36,580 nucleotides of DNA from an uncultured Campylobacter sp. Lineage in GTDB: Bacteria > Campylobacterota > Campylobacteria > Campylobacterales > Campylobacteraceae. Of this stretch, positions 8,378 to 16,030 are shown one piece after another. Every line of letters begins with the position of its first letter. The first letter of the stretch is position 1. The position numbers and the translations under genes were made by a program. Location: assembly GCF_937980635.1 (NCBI RefSeq), contig NZ_CALJPG010000019.1, forward strand, positions 1 through 36,580. Direction: 5' to 3'. The notes beneath the pieces are model-generated. The model saw nothing but the letters and a program-made list of their open reading frames with translations, had not been told where the DNA came from and did no database searches.

Positions 8378-9157
8378 ATGAAAGAAATTTTAATCACCAA
8401 TGACGATGGATTCGAAGCGCGCGGGCTTTTGGAGCTCGCAAGCGCGCTAAGATCGGTCGCAAACGTCACCATCGTAGCGCCAAGCTCGGAGAAATCGGCA
8501 TGCTCGCACTCGCTCACGCTCACGCGCCCGCTTAGATTTGTAAAGCTCGACGACGGATTTTTCAAGCTCGACGACGCTACGCCCGCAGACTGCGTGTATT
8601 TGGCGCTTCGCGCGCTGTATAATCGCAAGCCCGATCTAGTGATAAGCGGCATAAATCACGGCGCCAATGTCGCGGAGGACGTGACCTATTCGGGCACCTG
8701 CGGAGGCGCGATGGAGGGGGTTTTGCAAGGTATTCCCGCGCTTGCGGTGAGCCAGTTTTACGTTGCGGACTCGCTGCAGCGATACGGATTTGATCTCGCG
8801 TGCGAGCTTGCGGTTGATCTGGTGGGGAAAATTTTCAAAAACGGCTTTCCACTGCCGCCGAAGCAGTTTTTAAATTTAAATGTTCCTGCCGTTTCAAAGC
8901 AAGACTTTAAGGGGCTTGTAGTCGCTCCGTGCGGCGAGAAGCTCTACGACACCGACGCGCAGCTAAACCGAGATCCGCGCGGGATGGAGTATTATTGGCT
9001 CGGCAAATCTACGCTCAGTTTTGATGCGAGCAGGAACGAAAACAGCGACATTTCGGCGCTTTTTGAGGGGCGAGCGACGCTAAGTCCGATCAAGCTAAAT
9101 TTGACCGCGCACGAGCAGATGAGCGCGCTAGAAAGGTGGATGAGAAACGATGAGTGA
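8378..9157 (+). CDS. surE: 5'-/3'-nucleotidase SurE
   Basis: SurE is a metal-dependent phosphatase that dephosphorylates nucleoside 5'- and 3'-monophosphates. The 259-residue protein begins MKEILITNDDGFEARG, whose NDD binds the divalent metal. The second signature SGINHGANVAEDVTYSGTCGGAMEG lies at about 88-112 and holds the other metal and phosphate ligands. TDAQLNRDPRGMEYYWLG is also typical. Its last 8 bases overlap the start of the next gene, so the two are translationally coupled; this order (surE then a ThiF-family gene) also occurs in C. jejuni. Confidence 0.95.
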   Translation: MKEILITNDDGFEARGLLELASALRSVANVTIVAPSSEKSACSHSLTLTRPLRFVKLDDGFFKLDDATPADCVYLALRALYNRKPDLVISGINHGANVAEDVTYSGTCGGAMEGVLQGIPALAVSQFYVADSLQRYGFDLACELAVDLVGKIFKNGFPLPPKQFLNLNVPAVSKQDFKGLVVAPCGEKLYDTDAQLNRDPRGMEYYWLGKSTLSFDASRNENSDISALFEGRATLSPIKLNLTAHEQMSALERWMRNDE

Positions 9158-9818
9158 GGTTGTAGTAGACCGCTTTTCGCGCTCGCGCCTACTTTTCGGC
9201 GAGGATTTTGCAAGGCTTCAAAGCGCTAAAATTTTAATCTGCGGCTGCGGTGGCGTGGGCGGAGCGGCGATAGAGGCGCTATACCGCAGCGGCGCAGTAA
9301 ACCTAAGCGTGATCGATTGCGATCGCTTCGAGATCACCAACCAAAACCGCCAGCTCGGCAGCGAGTGCCTAGGCGAGCTAAAATGCGAGGTTTTCGCGCG
9401 TAAATTTAAAGGCGTAACGCCGATCGTCGCTAGGATTGATGAGGAATTTTTATCTAAATTTGATCTAGCGCAATTTGATTTCGTAATCGACGCGATCGAC
9501 GACGCGGGCGCTAAGATCGCGCTTGCGCTGCGCTGCAGCGAGGCGGGCGCTGGCTTCATAAGCTCGATGGGCGGCGCAAAGAGGCTCGATCCCTCTAAAA
9601 TCGAAATCCGCTCAATCTGGCGTACGCAAGGCGATCCGCTCGCGCGCAAGATCAGATATGAGCTGCGAAAGCGCGGCTTTGCGGGCGATTTTGACGTCGT
9701 CTGCTCAAGCGAGCCGCCGCGCGTCAAATCGATGGGCAGCTTCATGGGCGTGACCGCGAGCTTCGGGCTTTTCATCGCAAGCTACGTCGTGCGCAAGCTG
9801 ATAAGCAAGCAGGCTTAA
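9150..9818 (+). CDS. tcdA: ThiF/E1-family enzyme, probable tRNA threonylcarbamoyladenosine dehydratase TcdA
   Basis: This is an E1-like adenylating enzyme of 222 residues. The ATP-binding Rossmann motif is GCGGVGGAAIEALYRSG (about 32-48), followed by DCDRFEITNQNRQLG, which carries the conserved Asp, Asn and Arg. DFVIDAIDDAGAKIAL and FISSMGGAKRLDPSKI follow. The latter and the RYELRKRG segment are those of TcdA/CsdL, which converts t6A at position 37 of ANN-reading tRNAs to its cyclic form. A sulphur-carrier E1 (MoeB/ThiF) is the alternative, but no sulphur-carrier gene is adjacent and the zinc-binding CxxC pairs of MoeB are missing. Confidence 0.83.
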   Translation: MSEVVVDRFSRSRLLFGEDFARLQSAKILICGCGGVGGAAIEALYRSGAVNLSVIDCDRFEITNQNRQLGSECLGELKCEVFARKFKGVTPIVARIDEEFLSKFDLAQFDFVIDAIDDAGAKIALALRCSEAGAGFISSMGGAKRLDPSKIEIRSIWRTQGDPLARKIRYELRKRGFAGDFDVVCSSEPPRVKSMGSFMGVTASFGLFIASYVVRKLISKQA

Positions 9819-10502
9819 CGCTTAAATTTCATAGCGTTTCGGATTGCGGCTCCGTCTGGTCGGGCTTTGCGGTTAAATTTTAGATATTTTGAGCTTGTGA
9901 TCCGAGCGCACTTTGCATGCGGTACGGCGCGGCAAGTGCTTTGCGGCGCGCGATGCGGTTAAAATTCAAAGCGACGAAATTTAAATTTTACCCGGCGACG
10001 AAGATAAAATTTACTCGACGCGCAGGTGAAATTTCATACGCTGCAAAGGATAAAATTTTATCCGCAAAGATCGGCGCAGGCTCGGCTAGAGATAAAATTT
10101 AAAGATCACACAAGCTACGCGTGCATATCTTATCTATAGTATGCGGTGCGCCGTTTTAGCGGGCGCCAAATAGCGGCCTAGGATTAAAATTTAAATAGGC
10201 GGGTCGCGAGCTTGCTCGTGAGCGAAATTTTGATTAAATTAAGCTTGCGTGTATATTCTTTACGGCGAATTTTCATAGCAGCGCGGTAAAATTTTATCGC
10301 AGTTTTGAGCGCTTTTTGATGCAAAAAGAGGCGCGCTCAGGCAAGCAAAACCAAATTAGCACGCATCGGCCGCCGCGTAGCGCCTAAATAGCGCAACGTG
10401 TAAGCAAGGCTCAAGCAAACGCAGCGGCAAGCTTACTTCTAAATTCCATTTTTTACCGCTCGCAAAAAGCGGAATTTAGAAATTTAATTTAAAGGAGCAG
10501 CG
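9819..10502. other. Gene-free repeat-rich stretch with a 16-bp palindrome
   Basis: There is no supported gene in about 680 bases. A 61-codon plus-strand frame at 9917-10102 is a Lys/Phe/Ile/Ala-rich by-product of AAATTT repeats. Words such as GATAAAATTT, GCGACGAA and GAAATTTCAT recur. GGATAAAATTTTATCC at 10048-10063 is a perfect 16-base palindrome. The end holds the strong AAAGGAG ribosome site of the nitroreductase gene. Confidence 0.65.
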
Positions 10503-11000
10503 ATGAATGAAATTTTTACACGCACGAGCGTGCGGAGCTTTACCGAGAAAATGCCGAGCGACGATCAAATCGAGCTCGTGCTAAAAGCAGCGATGCAAGC
10601 CCCTAGCGCGGGCAACCAACGCTCATGGGAGTTTTACGTAGTGCGCGACCGCACCGCACTTACGCTACTTAGCAGCGTCGGCACCTACGGCGGCTGCACG
10701 AAAGATGCGCCGCTTGCGATCGTAGTTTGCACGCGCAAAAGCGGCTTAAAATTCCAGCCCTACGCTCGCTACGACTGCGCTTGTGCAGCAGAAAATCTCT
10801 GGCTGGCGGCGCACCATTTGGGGCTTGGCACCACGTGGCTGGGCGTAGCGCCCGATATTTACGCAATGGAGCGCGTAAGAGAAATCTTGGATCTGCCTGG
10901 GCATTTAGAGGCGTTTTGCATTATGCCTTTGGGCTTTCCGTCTCGCGTCACAAAGGCGCACTCGCGCTTTGAGCCCGCTAAAATTCACTTCGTAGGCTAG
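10503..11000 (+). CDS. Nitroreductase-family flavoprotein
   Basis: These FMN-dependent NAD(P)H oxidoreductases reduce nitro groups or quinones; the physiological substrate cannot be read from the sequence. The 165-residue protein starts MNEIFTRTSVRSFTEKMPSD. Its RTSVRSF is the usual FMN-phosphate binding RRSVRxF motif, followed by AAMQAPSAGNQRSWEF, CAAENLWLAAHHLGLGTTWLG and a C-terminal IMPLGFPS. It is a short, single-domain form. AAAGGAG lies 6 bases upstream. The stop is 2 bases before the modD start, so it belongs to the same transcript as modD and may share its regulation. Confidence 0.88.
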   Translation: MNEIFTRTSVRSFTEKMPSDDQIELVLKAAMQAPSAGNQRSWEFYVVRDRTALTLLSSVGTYGGCTKDAPLAIVVCTRKSGLKFQPYARYDCACAAENLWLAAHHLGLGTTWLGVAPDIYAMERVREILDLPGHLEAFCIMPLGFPSRVTKAHSRFEPAKIHFVG

Positions 11001-11002
11001 AG

Positions 11003-11854
11003 ATGTTTATTTCGCAGAGTAAAATCGACGATCTTATCGCTAGCGACGGCGCGTTTTTGGACCTTACGACTGAGCTTTTGCAGGACTTTGTGGATTTAAA
11101 TGCGCCCGCGCGACTTTCGATCATAACGAGGCAGGATCTGATCTTTAGCGGCGGAGGAATCGCGCGCGAAGTAGCGGCGCGCTTTGGTTGCGAGACGCAG
11201 TGGCTAGCACGCGAGGGAAGCGCATTTAGCGCGGGAGAGCAAATTTTTAGCGCGCGAGGAAGCTTCGAGAGCTTGCATAAGGCTTGGAAGATCGTTCAGA
11301 TCGTGTTTGAGTACTCCTGCAAAATTTCTACTTACGCGCACGAGATGGTTGCGCTGATACGAGAGGCGAATTCACGCTGCGTGCTGGGTGCGACGCGCAA
11401 GAGCTTTCCTTTTGCGAAGGAGCTTTGCGTAAATGCGCTGATCGCGGGCGGCGGAACGATGCACCGCTTGGGGCTGCACGACAGCGTCCTGTTTTTTTCA
11501 AACCATATCCGCGCGTTTGCGAGCTTTAGCGAGTTTTGCGCGCAGATCGCTAAATTTAAAGAGCGCGCGCCCGAGCGAAAGATAATGATCGAAGTAGCGA
11601 GCGAGCGCGAATTTAGCGAGCTCTTAAAATACGCGCCTGATGCGATAATGTGCGACAAGATGAGCCCTGGCGAGCTTAGAGCCTGCGTTTTGAAGCGAGA
11701 TGAGACGGCGCCGCAGATTAAAATTTGCGCCGCGGGCGGTATAAATAAAAATAACTGCGCGAAGTTTGCAGCTACCGGCGTGGACGTGCTCGTAAGCTCA
11801 GCGGTTTGGAATCAGGGCGTGTGTGATTTGAGCGGAAAGATAGAATTTATCTAA
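11003..11854 (+). CDS. modD: ModD, nicotinate-nucleotide pyrophosphorylase-like protein of molybdate loci
   Basis: ModD is related to quinolinate phosphoribosyltransferase (NadC) and is typically encoded with molybdate transporters; its reaction is not established to my knowledge. The 283-residue protein shows the QPRTase fold motifs: DLTTELL near the N-terminus, CVLGATRKSFPFAKELCVNAL (about 131-151), GGGTMHRLGLHDSVLFFSNH and a C-terminal AAGGINKNN for the phosphate site. The TRK-to-HRLGL spacing and HDSVLFF wording fit ModD rather than NadC. No ribosome site beyond GAG is visible; coupling to the nitroreductase is likely. modA and modB follow after about 115 bases. Confidence 0.85.
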   Translation: MFISQSKIDDLIASDGAFLDLTTELLQDFVDLNAPARLSIITRQDLIFSGGGIAREVAARFGCETQWLAREGSAFSAGEQIFSARGSFESLHKAWKIVQIVFEYSCKISTYAHEMVALIREANSRCVLGATRKSFPFAKELCVNALIAGGGTMHRLGLHDSVLFFSNHIRAFASFSEFCAQIAKFKERAPERKIMIEVASEREFSELLKYAPDAIMCDKMSPGELRACVLKRDETAPQIKICAAGGINKNNCAKFAATGVDVLVSSAVWNQGVCDLSGKIEFI

Positions 11855-11910
11855 ATATTAAATTTTAAATTTTAAGGCGCGAAAGTCTAAAATATGGAAT
11901 AAAAACGCAA

Positions 11911-11934
11911 TTTATTAATAAATAAGAGTATATT
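11911..11934 (+). promoter_or_regulatory. Candidate modA promoter with a 12-bp palindrome
   Basis: A -10-like TATATT is at 11929-11934. Just upstream, TTTATTAATAAA (11911-11922) is a perfect palindrome that could be an operator covering the -35 region. The known ModE box is not recognisable, so a link to molybdate control is only a guess. AAAGGA sits before the modA ATG. Confidence 0.35.
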
Positions 11935-11970
11935 TTGTAGAATTCTTAAAATTTCAAAAAAAGGATTTTC

Positions 11971-12672
11971 ATGAAAAAAATTGCTTTTATTTTAGCGCTT
12001 GCGGCAAGCGTTTCGTTCTGCGCGGATCAGCTGATAATCGCGGCCGGCGGCGGATACAAAAAGCCCGTCTCGGCCGTGATCGAAAATTTGAAAAAAGAGG
12101 GCATGGACGTGGCGGGATCGTTTGCTAACCTCGGCCAGCTCGTCATTCAATCGCGCGAGAATAAAATTTCATTCATCGTGGGCGACGAGGCGTTTTTGAA
12201 AAAAAGCGATCTAAATATCACTAAATTTGAGCGTATCGGGCGCGGCACGCTAGTTTTAGTAACGCCAAAAAATATTAAAATAAACGACGCCTCCGAGATC
12301 GCAAAGTTCGATAAAATCGCGATGCCAGATCCTAGAAAGGCGATTTACGGTATCAGGACGAACGAATTTTTACAAAACGCCAAGATGGAGCCGGTAAAAG
12401 ATAAAATTTTAGCCGTCGCGGGCGTGCCGCAGGTGGTCGCATACGTAATCAACGGCGAGGTGCAAGCAGGCTTTATCAACAGCACCGAAGCGGTCGCCAA
12501 AAAAGATGAGTTCGGCTCGATCATCTACATCGACGAGAGCCTCTACAGCCCCGCATTCATCGGCATCGCAAGGCTTAGCGCATGCGGCGAGCAGGCGCTT
12601 TGCGAAAAGGTGATGGAGGAGTTTAAATCGGACCGCTCAAAAGAGATTTTTTTAAAATTCGGTCTTAAATGA
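11971..12672 (+). CDS. modA: Molybdate/tungstate ABC transporter substrate-binding protein (ModA family)
   Basis: This is a periplasmic oxyanion-binding protein of 233 residues with a cleaved signal peptide (MKKIAFILALAASVSFCA). The mature protein starts DQLIIAAGGGYKKPV, which corresponds to the ModA anion-binding loop. GRGTLVLVTPKN, AMPDPRKAIYGIRTNEFL and VINGEVQAGFINSTEAV match the two-lobed ModA/WtpA fold. It is divergent, so the preference for molybdate over tungstate cannot be decided. Its end overlaps modB (ATGA), which shows coupling. Neighbouring ModD supports a role in molybdenum uptake. Confidence 0.85.
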   Translation: MKKIAFILALAASVSFCADQLIIAAGGGYKKPVSAVIENLKKEGMDVAGSFANLGQLVIQSRENKISFIVGDEAFLKKSDLNITKFERIGRGTLVLVTPKNIKINDASEIAKFDKIAMPDPRKAIYGIRTNEFLQNAKMEPVKDKILAVAGVPQVVAYVINGEVQAGFINSTEAVAKKDEFGSIIYIDESLYSPAFIGIARLSACGEQALCEKVMEEFKSDRSKEIFLKFGLK

Positions 12673-13337
12673 GCGATATCGCTTGGATCACGCATCCTTT
12701 GCTTTTAAGCGTCAAAGCCCTGTTTTGCAGCTTTTTGCTGCTTATTTCAATAGGGCTAGCAATTTCATATTTTTTAGCTTTCAGCAAAGCCAAATTTAAA
12801 AAGATTGTCGAAATTTTAGTGATTTTTCCGCTCATATTCCCGCCGATCGCGACGGGATTTCTGCTTCTTTACATCTTCGGAAAGAGCGGATTTATCGGCT
12901 CTGCGTTAAATTTAGACATCGTTTTTAACTTTTCTTCTTTGGTAATCGCCGCATTTTTGGTGGGACTGCCGCTGTTTGTAAAGCCGGTGTGTGCGAGCTT
13001 CGAGCTATTTCCGAAAAGCCTAATCGAAGCCGCGCAAATTTTAGGCAAAAACAGAGCTCAAATTTTCCTCTTCGTCATCCTTCCTAGCTCGCTTAAAACG
13101 CTCGGCTCCGCGCTTATTTTAGCGCTCTCGCGCGGGCTTGGCGAAGTGGGCATCACGCTGATGCTGGGCGGAAATATCGTGGGTAAAACCGATACGCTAG
13201 GTCTTGCGATCTACAATGCCGTGTATGACGGAGAGAACGAGCGGGCGCTGATTTTAAGCGTTTTACTCGTAATTTTCAGCTTGATTTTATTCTTCGCGAT
13301 AAGTCTTTTAGATAAAAAGCAAAATTTATCTAAATAA
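12669..13337 (+). CDS. modB: Molybdate ABC transporter permease
   Basis: This is an inner-membrane permease of 222 residues with about five hydrophobic segments (about 13-37, 45-70, 90-108, 130-160 and 192-214). The cytoplasmic EAA loop, which contacts the ATPase, reads EAAQILGKNRAQIFLFVILPSS (from residue 121), with the conserved Gly. LSRGLGEVGITLMLGGNI near 158 is characteristic of ModB. The start overlaps the modA stop by 4 bases. Unusually, no ATPase gene (modC) follows; sodC begins 65 bases further on. Confidence 0.9.
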   Translation: MSDIAWITHPLLLSVKALFCSFLLLISIGLAISYFLAFSKAKFKKIVEILVIFPLIFPPIATGFLLLYIFGKSGFIGSALNLDIVFNFSSLVIAAFLVGLPLFVKPVCASFELFPKSLIEAAQILGKNRAQIFLFVILPSSLKTLGSALILALSRGLGEVGITLMLGGNIVGKTDTLGLAIYNAVYDGENERALILSVLLVIFSLILFFAISLLDKKQNLSK

Positions 13338-13339
13338 GA

Positions 13340-13371
13340 AAAATTATTTTTTAAGTATTTTTGGATAAAAT
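13340..13371 (+). promoter_or_regulatory. sodC promoter
   Basis: TTTTTGGATAAAATT is the usual Campylobacter sigma-70 arrangement: a T-rich -16 region, then a -10 box TAAAAT at 13366-13371. Periodic T runs lie further upstream (ATTATTTTTTAAGTATTTTT). Transcription would start near 13378, 25 bases before the sodC ATG. Confidence 0.6.
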
Positions 13372-13402
13372 TGCACTCACATTTCATTTTAAAGGATTTA
13401 TC

Positions 13403-13948
13403 ATGAAGAAATTTCTAATTTCATCAATTTTAGTCGCAAGCGCCTTGATCGCTCACGAGCACGGCGATATGCAGAATTTCGACCCTAAGACTGGCAAGCA
13501 CCTCGTCATTGCGATGGAGCAACTAGGCGAGAAGGGTAACGTGAGCGTAGGCGAGGTCGTAGCAGTCGAGACGAACTACGGCGTGGCGTTTTTCCCGAAT
13601 TTAAAAGGTCTTACTAGCGGCGTGCACGGCTTTCACGTACATCAAAATGCCGACTGCGGCGCGACCGAGAAGGGCTTAGGCATGAAAGCGGGCGGCCACT
13701 GGGATCCGAACGACACTAAAAAGCACTCGTTTGCTTGGGATGACGGCGGTCACAAGGGCGATCTGCCTGCGCTTTTCGTTGATGCCGAGGGCAATGCGGT
13801 CTATCCGGTGCTAGCTCCGAAGATCAAGAGCCTAGATGAGCTAAAAGGCCACTCGCTGATGGTTCACGTAGGCGGCGATAACCACAGCGACCATCCAAAG
13901 CCGCTTGGCGGCGGCGGTGCTAGAATGGTCTGCGGCGTCATAAAATAG
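13403..13948 (+). CDS. sodC: Superoxide dismutase [Cu-Zn], periplasmic
   Basis: SodC converts superoxide to peroxide and oxygen in the periplasm. The 181-residue protein has an N-terminal export signal (MKKFLISSILVASALIA). The metal site reads GFHVHQNADCG (Cu ligands HVH and disulphide Cys), then KAGGHWDPNDTKKHSF and GGHKGDLPALFVDAEG with the zinc-bridging His and Asp. HSLMVHVGGDNHSDHP (fourth Cu His) and GGGGARMVCGVI (second disulphide Cys) follow. Start: the ATG at 13403 has AAAGGA 7 bases upstream. An in-frame ATG at 13361 would add 14 residues ahead of the signal peptide and lies inside the promoter, so I reject it. Confidence 0.95.
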   Translation: MKKFLISSILVASALIAHEHGDMQNFDPKTGKHLVIAMEQLGEKGNVSVGEVVAVETNYGVAFFPNLKGLTSGVHGFHVHQNADCGATEKGLGMKAGGHWDPNDTKKHSFAWDDGGHKGDLPALFVDAEGNAVYPVLAPKIKSLDELKGHSLMVHVGGDNHSDHPKPLGGGGARMVCGVIK

Positions 13949-13954
13949 GCTTCG

Positions 13955-13981
13955 TTGCGGATGAAATTTAATCATCCGCGA
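13955..13981 (+). terminator. Hairpin after sodC
   Basis: GCGGATGA (13957-13964) pairs perfectly with TCATCCGC (13972-13979) around AATTTAA, 8 bases after the sodC stop; two more weaker pairs extend it. No T run follows, so it may be a terminator or a 3'-end stabiliser. Confidence 0.5.
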
Positions 13982-14290
13982 TCTCTAAGCATGTCCGCCC
14001 TACGGTTAAATTTACGCGACGAAATTTCGTCGTCCGTAGCGCCGAGATACGCCCGCTTTGCCGTTAAATTTACACGCGGCGGGCTTTAATACAACCTATG
14101 CAGCGCGAATTTATGCTAAATTTACGCGCTGCGCACCTCTTGCCTTCCGCTTAAAATTTTAAAATTTAGCCCCGTTTGCCCACATCGTACCTCCGCTCCG
14201 TATTTGTAGCAGCGGCGTAAAATTTTCTAAATTTAAATCAAAGCTTTAAATTTACGGCGCCGAGCTATTTTGGCGGCGCGGCTTTACTTA
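13982..14290. other. Gene-free stretch between sodC and the DUF1104-like gene
   Basis: There is no coding frame. It contains an exact AAATTTTAAAATTT palindrome (14054-14167 region, exact copy at 14154-14167) and several TAAATTTACGCG(G/C) words. Confidence 0.6.
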
Positions 14291-14319
14291 ACTTTTTCTT
14301 CACGACTTTTTCCTACAAT
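14291..14319 (+). promoter_or_regulatory. Candidate promoter of the DUF1104-like gene
   Basis: TACAAT (14314-14319) is preceded by TTTTTCC and a further pyrimidine-rich run (CTTTTTCTTC), as in Campylobacter sigma-70 promoters. AAAGGAG lies just before the ATG at 14347. Confidence 0.5.
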
Positions 14320-14346
14320 CACGCTAACTTTCACAAAGGAGAGAGA

Positions 14347-14868
14347 ATGAAAAAGATTGTTTTAGCAAGCGTTTTAGTTGCGGGCGTGCTGTTCGCCGCA
14401 GATTTTCAAAATAGTACTCCCGAGCAGATCAATGCCTCGATCGCCGGTGCCGACGCCAAGAGCTTAAGCGAAGCGGCGTTTGAGATCGATAAGCGCGCAG
14501 GCGAGCTAAGGGCGCAGGCAAGGGATCTTAAGCGCGGATTTAAGACGGAGTTTAAAAAGAAACTGGACGCTATGAGCGTCGAGGATCGCGAGAAATTCCT
14601 AGACGAGTTTAGAAAAAACTATAACGCCCAGGCGGGCAAGCTAAGCGTCGAGCAGGCGGATAGGCTGGATATAGAGCTCAAAGACCGCGGCAATTTCGGC
14701 AAATTTAAAAGGCCCGCTCATGGGTTCGGTCCGCACAGATCGCGATGGCACCCGGCGAGTGCGCCCATATGCTGCCTAAAGGAATGGGCGGAGGCGCGGG
14801 GCGAGCAATGCCGCCGAGAGACGCGATGCCGTGTAATCAAAACGCGGGTGCCGCTGTGTGCCCTATGA
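14347..14868 (+). CDS. DUF1104-like exported protein, apparently frameshifted near the C-terminus
   Basis: The first 125 or so residues look like a typical small Campylobacter exported protein. There is a signal peptide (MKKIVLASVLVAGVLFAADF), then a charged helical part (EIDKRAGELRAQARDLKRGFKTEF...KKKLDAMSVEDREKFLDEF) resembling the DUF1104 family. After about residue 130 the open frame turns into Arg/Cys/Trp-rich sequence (RSRWHPASAPICC...). The other frame from about 14733 reads AMAPGECAHMLPKGMGGG, then MPPRDAMPCNQN and AAVCPMTQQ, ending at TAG 14877-14879. That Gly/Met/Cys/Pro-rich tail is what I would expect for the family. A 1-base deletion or 2-base insertion between about 14711 and 14745 would explain it. 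The function is unknown. Confidence 0.7.
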   Translation: MKKIVLASVLVAGVLFAADFQNSTPEQINASIAGADAKSLSEAAFEIDKRAGELRAQARDLKRGFKTEFKKKLDAMSVEDREKFLDEFRKNYNAQAGKLSVEQADRLDIELKDRGNFGKFKRPAHGFGPHRSRWHPASAPICCLKEWAEARGEQCRRETRCRVIKTRVPLCAL

Positions 14869-14879
14869 CGCAGCAATAG

Positions 14880-15300
14880 CCACCCACGCAAACTATTTAG
14901 TTCCGCGCAGCATTTGCGCGGAATTTTACTTTATCAAATCGCGGCGTAGAAATTTTAAAATTTAGCTTTGGAGCCTATGCGGCATAGCGCCGATGAAATT
15001 TCGCAAAATTTTATCGGCGCAGGCGAGGTTTTGAAATTCTGCGCCGTAAATTTTATGTTGCGGAATTTAGAATTTCGTAGCGGCGGAATTTTAAAGCCCG
15101 GTGTTTTGCTTGTAAATTTTAAAATTCCGCGGCGCGAAAATTTTATATCGTAAAATTTTAGTTTCTTGCGCTGCTCGGCGTGCCTCGCGAACAACAATAC
15201 TAGGGAGCAATCTTATAAGCCTAAATTTAGTAAGCATACTTTTGAGCCAAGACGCGTTGTTTCGCTGCGATAAAATTTTGCCGTGAAATTTCGCAATTAA
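14880..15300. other. Gene-free AT-word-rich stretch
   Basis: Nothing is supported as coding here; open frames on both strands are made of AAATTT words. It contains an exact AAATTTTAAAATTT at 14950-14963 and several GGAATTTTAAA and AAAATTTTA words. Confidence 0.6.
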
Positions 15301-15329
15301 ATTTTACATGGAATTTCACAGGGTATAAT
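15301..15329 (+). promoter_or_regulatory. Promoter of the two-component operon
   Basis: GGGTATAATTT holds a consensus -10 box TATAAT at 15324-15329. The -35 region is an AT-rich ATTTTA. The response-regulator ATG follows 30 bases later behind a strong AAGGAGG. Confidence 0.65.
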
Positions 15330-15358
15330 TTCAAAAATTCTATGCAAGGAGGCGGGCT

Positions 15359-16021
15359 ATGGCAAGGGTTTTGATCGTCGAGGACGAGGGGATGCTGCTA
15401 GATATGATGTGCACCTATATGCGCGGCGCGGGGCACGAGGTAAGCGGCAGTAAAAGCTACGACGAGGCGCTTTCATTAGCATACGAAAAAAGCTTCGATC
15501 TGTGGATCTTCGACGTCAAAATCATCGGTGGCAACGGCTTTGCGCTACTTCGCGAGCTGCGCGAAGCCGGGCGCGGCGCACCGTGTATTTTCACGACGTC
15601 GCTAAACACTCTGCAAGACGTCGAAAGCGGCTTTAGAAGCGGCTGCGACGACTACCTCAAAAAGCCCTTTGAGCTAAAAGAGCTAGCCCTGCGCGCGGAT
15701 AATCTACTAAAGCGCACCTTCGTCCACAACGCCGCCAGACGCGAAAATATCGGCGGAAGCTTTAGCTTCGATATGGCTCAGCACGCGCTTTATCGCGACG
15801 GAAGAGCCGTGCCGATGCCGCAGAAGCAGGCGAGGCTTCTCGCGCTACTTCTAAAAAACCGCGATAAGCTCCTTAGCAAAGATGAAATTTTCGCCGCGCT
15901 GTGGGACTACGACGAAAGCCCGAGCGAGCTTAGCCTGCGCGTTTATATCGCCGAGCTGCGAAAAATTTTAGGCAAAGATCGCATCATAAACGCATCCAAG
16001 CTCGGCTACAAATATGTTTAG
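15359..16021 (+). CDS. OmpR/PhoB-family response regulator
   Basis: This is a cytoplasmic DNA-binding regulator of 220 residues. In the receiver domain (about 1-115) the acidic pocket is E8-D9, the phosphoacceptor is D52 in LWIFDVKI, the switch Thr is in IFTTS (about 80) and the Lys is in DDYLKKPFE (about 100). The C-terminal winged helix (about 130-220) has the OmpR-type PQKQARLLALLLKN and SLRVYIAELRKILG...INASKLGYKYV ending. AAGGAGG precedes the ATG. The histidine kinase follows 9 bases after, giving a complete pair. The signal is unknown; the exported DUF1104-like gene and sodC lie upstream. Confidence 0.93.
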   Translation: MARVLIVEDEGMLLDMMCTYMRGAGHEVSGSKSYDEALSLAYEKSFDLWIFDVKIIGGNGFALLRELREAGRGAPCIFTTSLNTLQDVESGFRSGCDDYLKKPFELKELALRADNLLKRTFVHNAARRENIGGSFSFDMAQHALYRDGRAVPMPQKQARLLALLLKNRDKLLSKDEIFAALWDYDESPSELSLRVYIAELRKILGKDRIINASKLGYKYV

Positions 16022-16030
16022 GAGCGCGCC

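Noticed and set aside
9917..10102. 61-codon plus-strand open frame in the gap before the nitroreductase
   Set aside because: Lys/Phe/Ile-rich by-product of AAATTT repeats; no ribosome site, no known motif.
13361..13402. Longer SodC start
   Set aside because: It would put 14 residues before a good signal peptide and lies inside the promoter.
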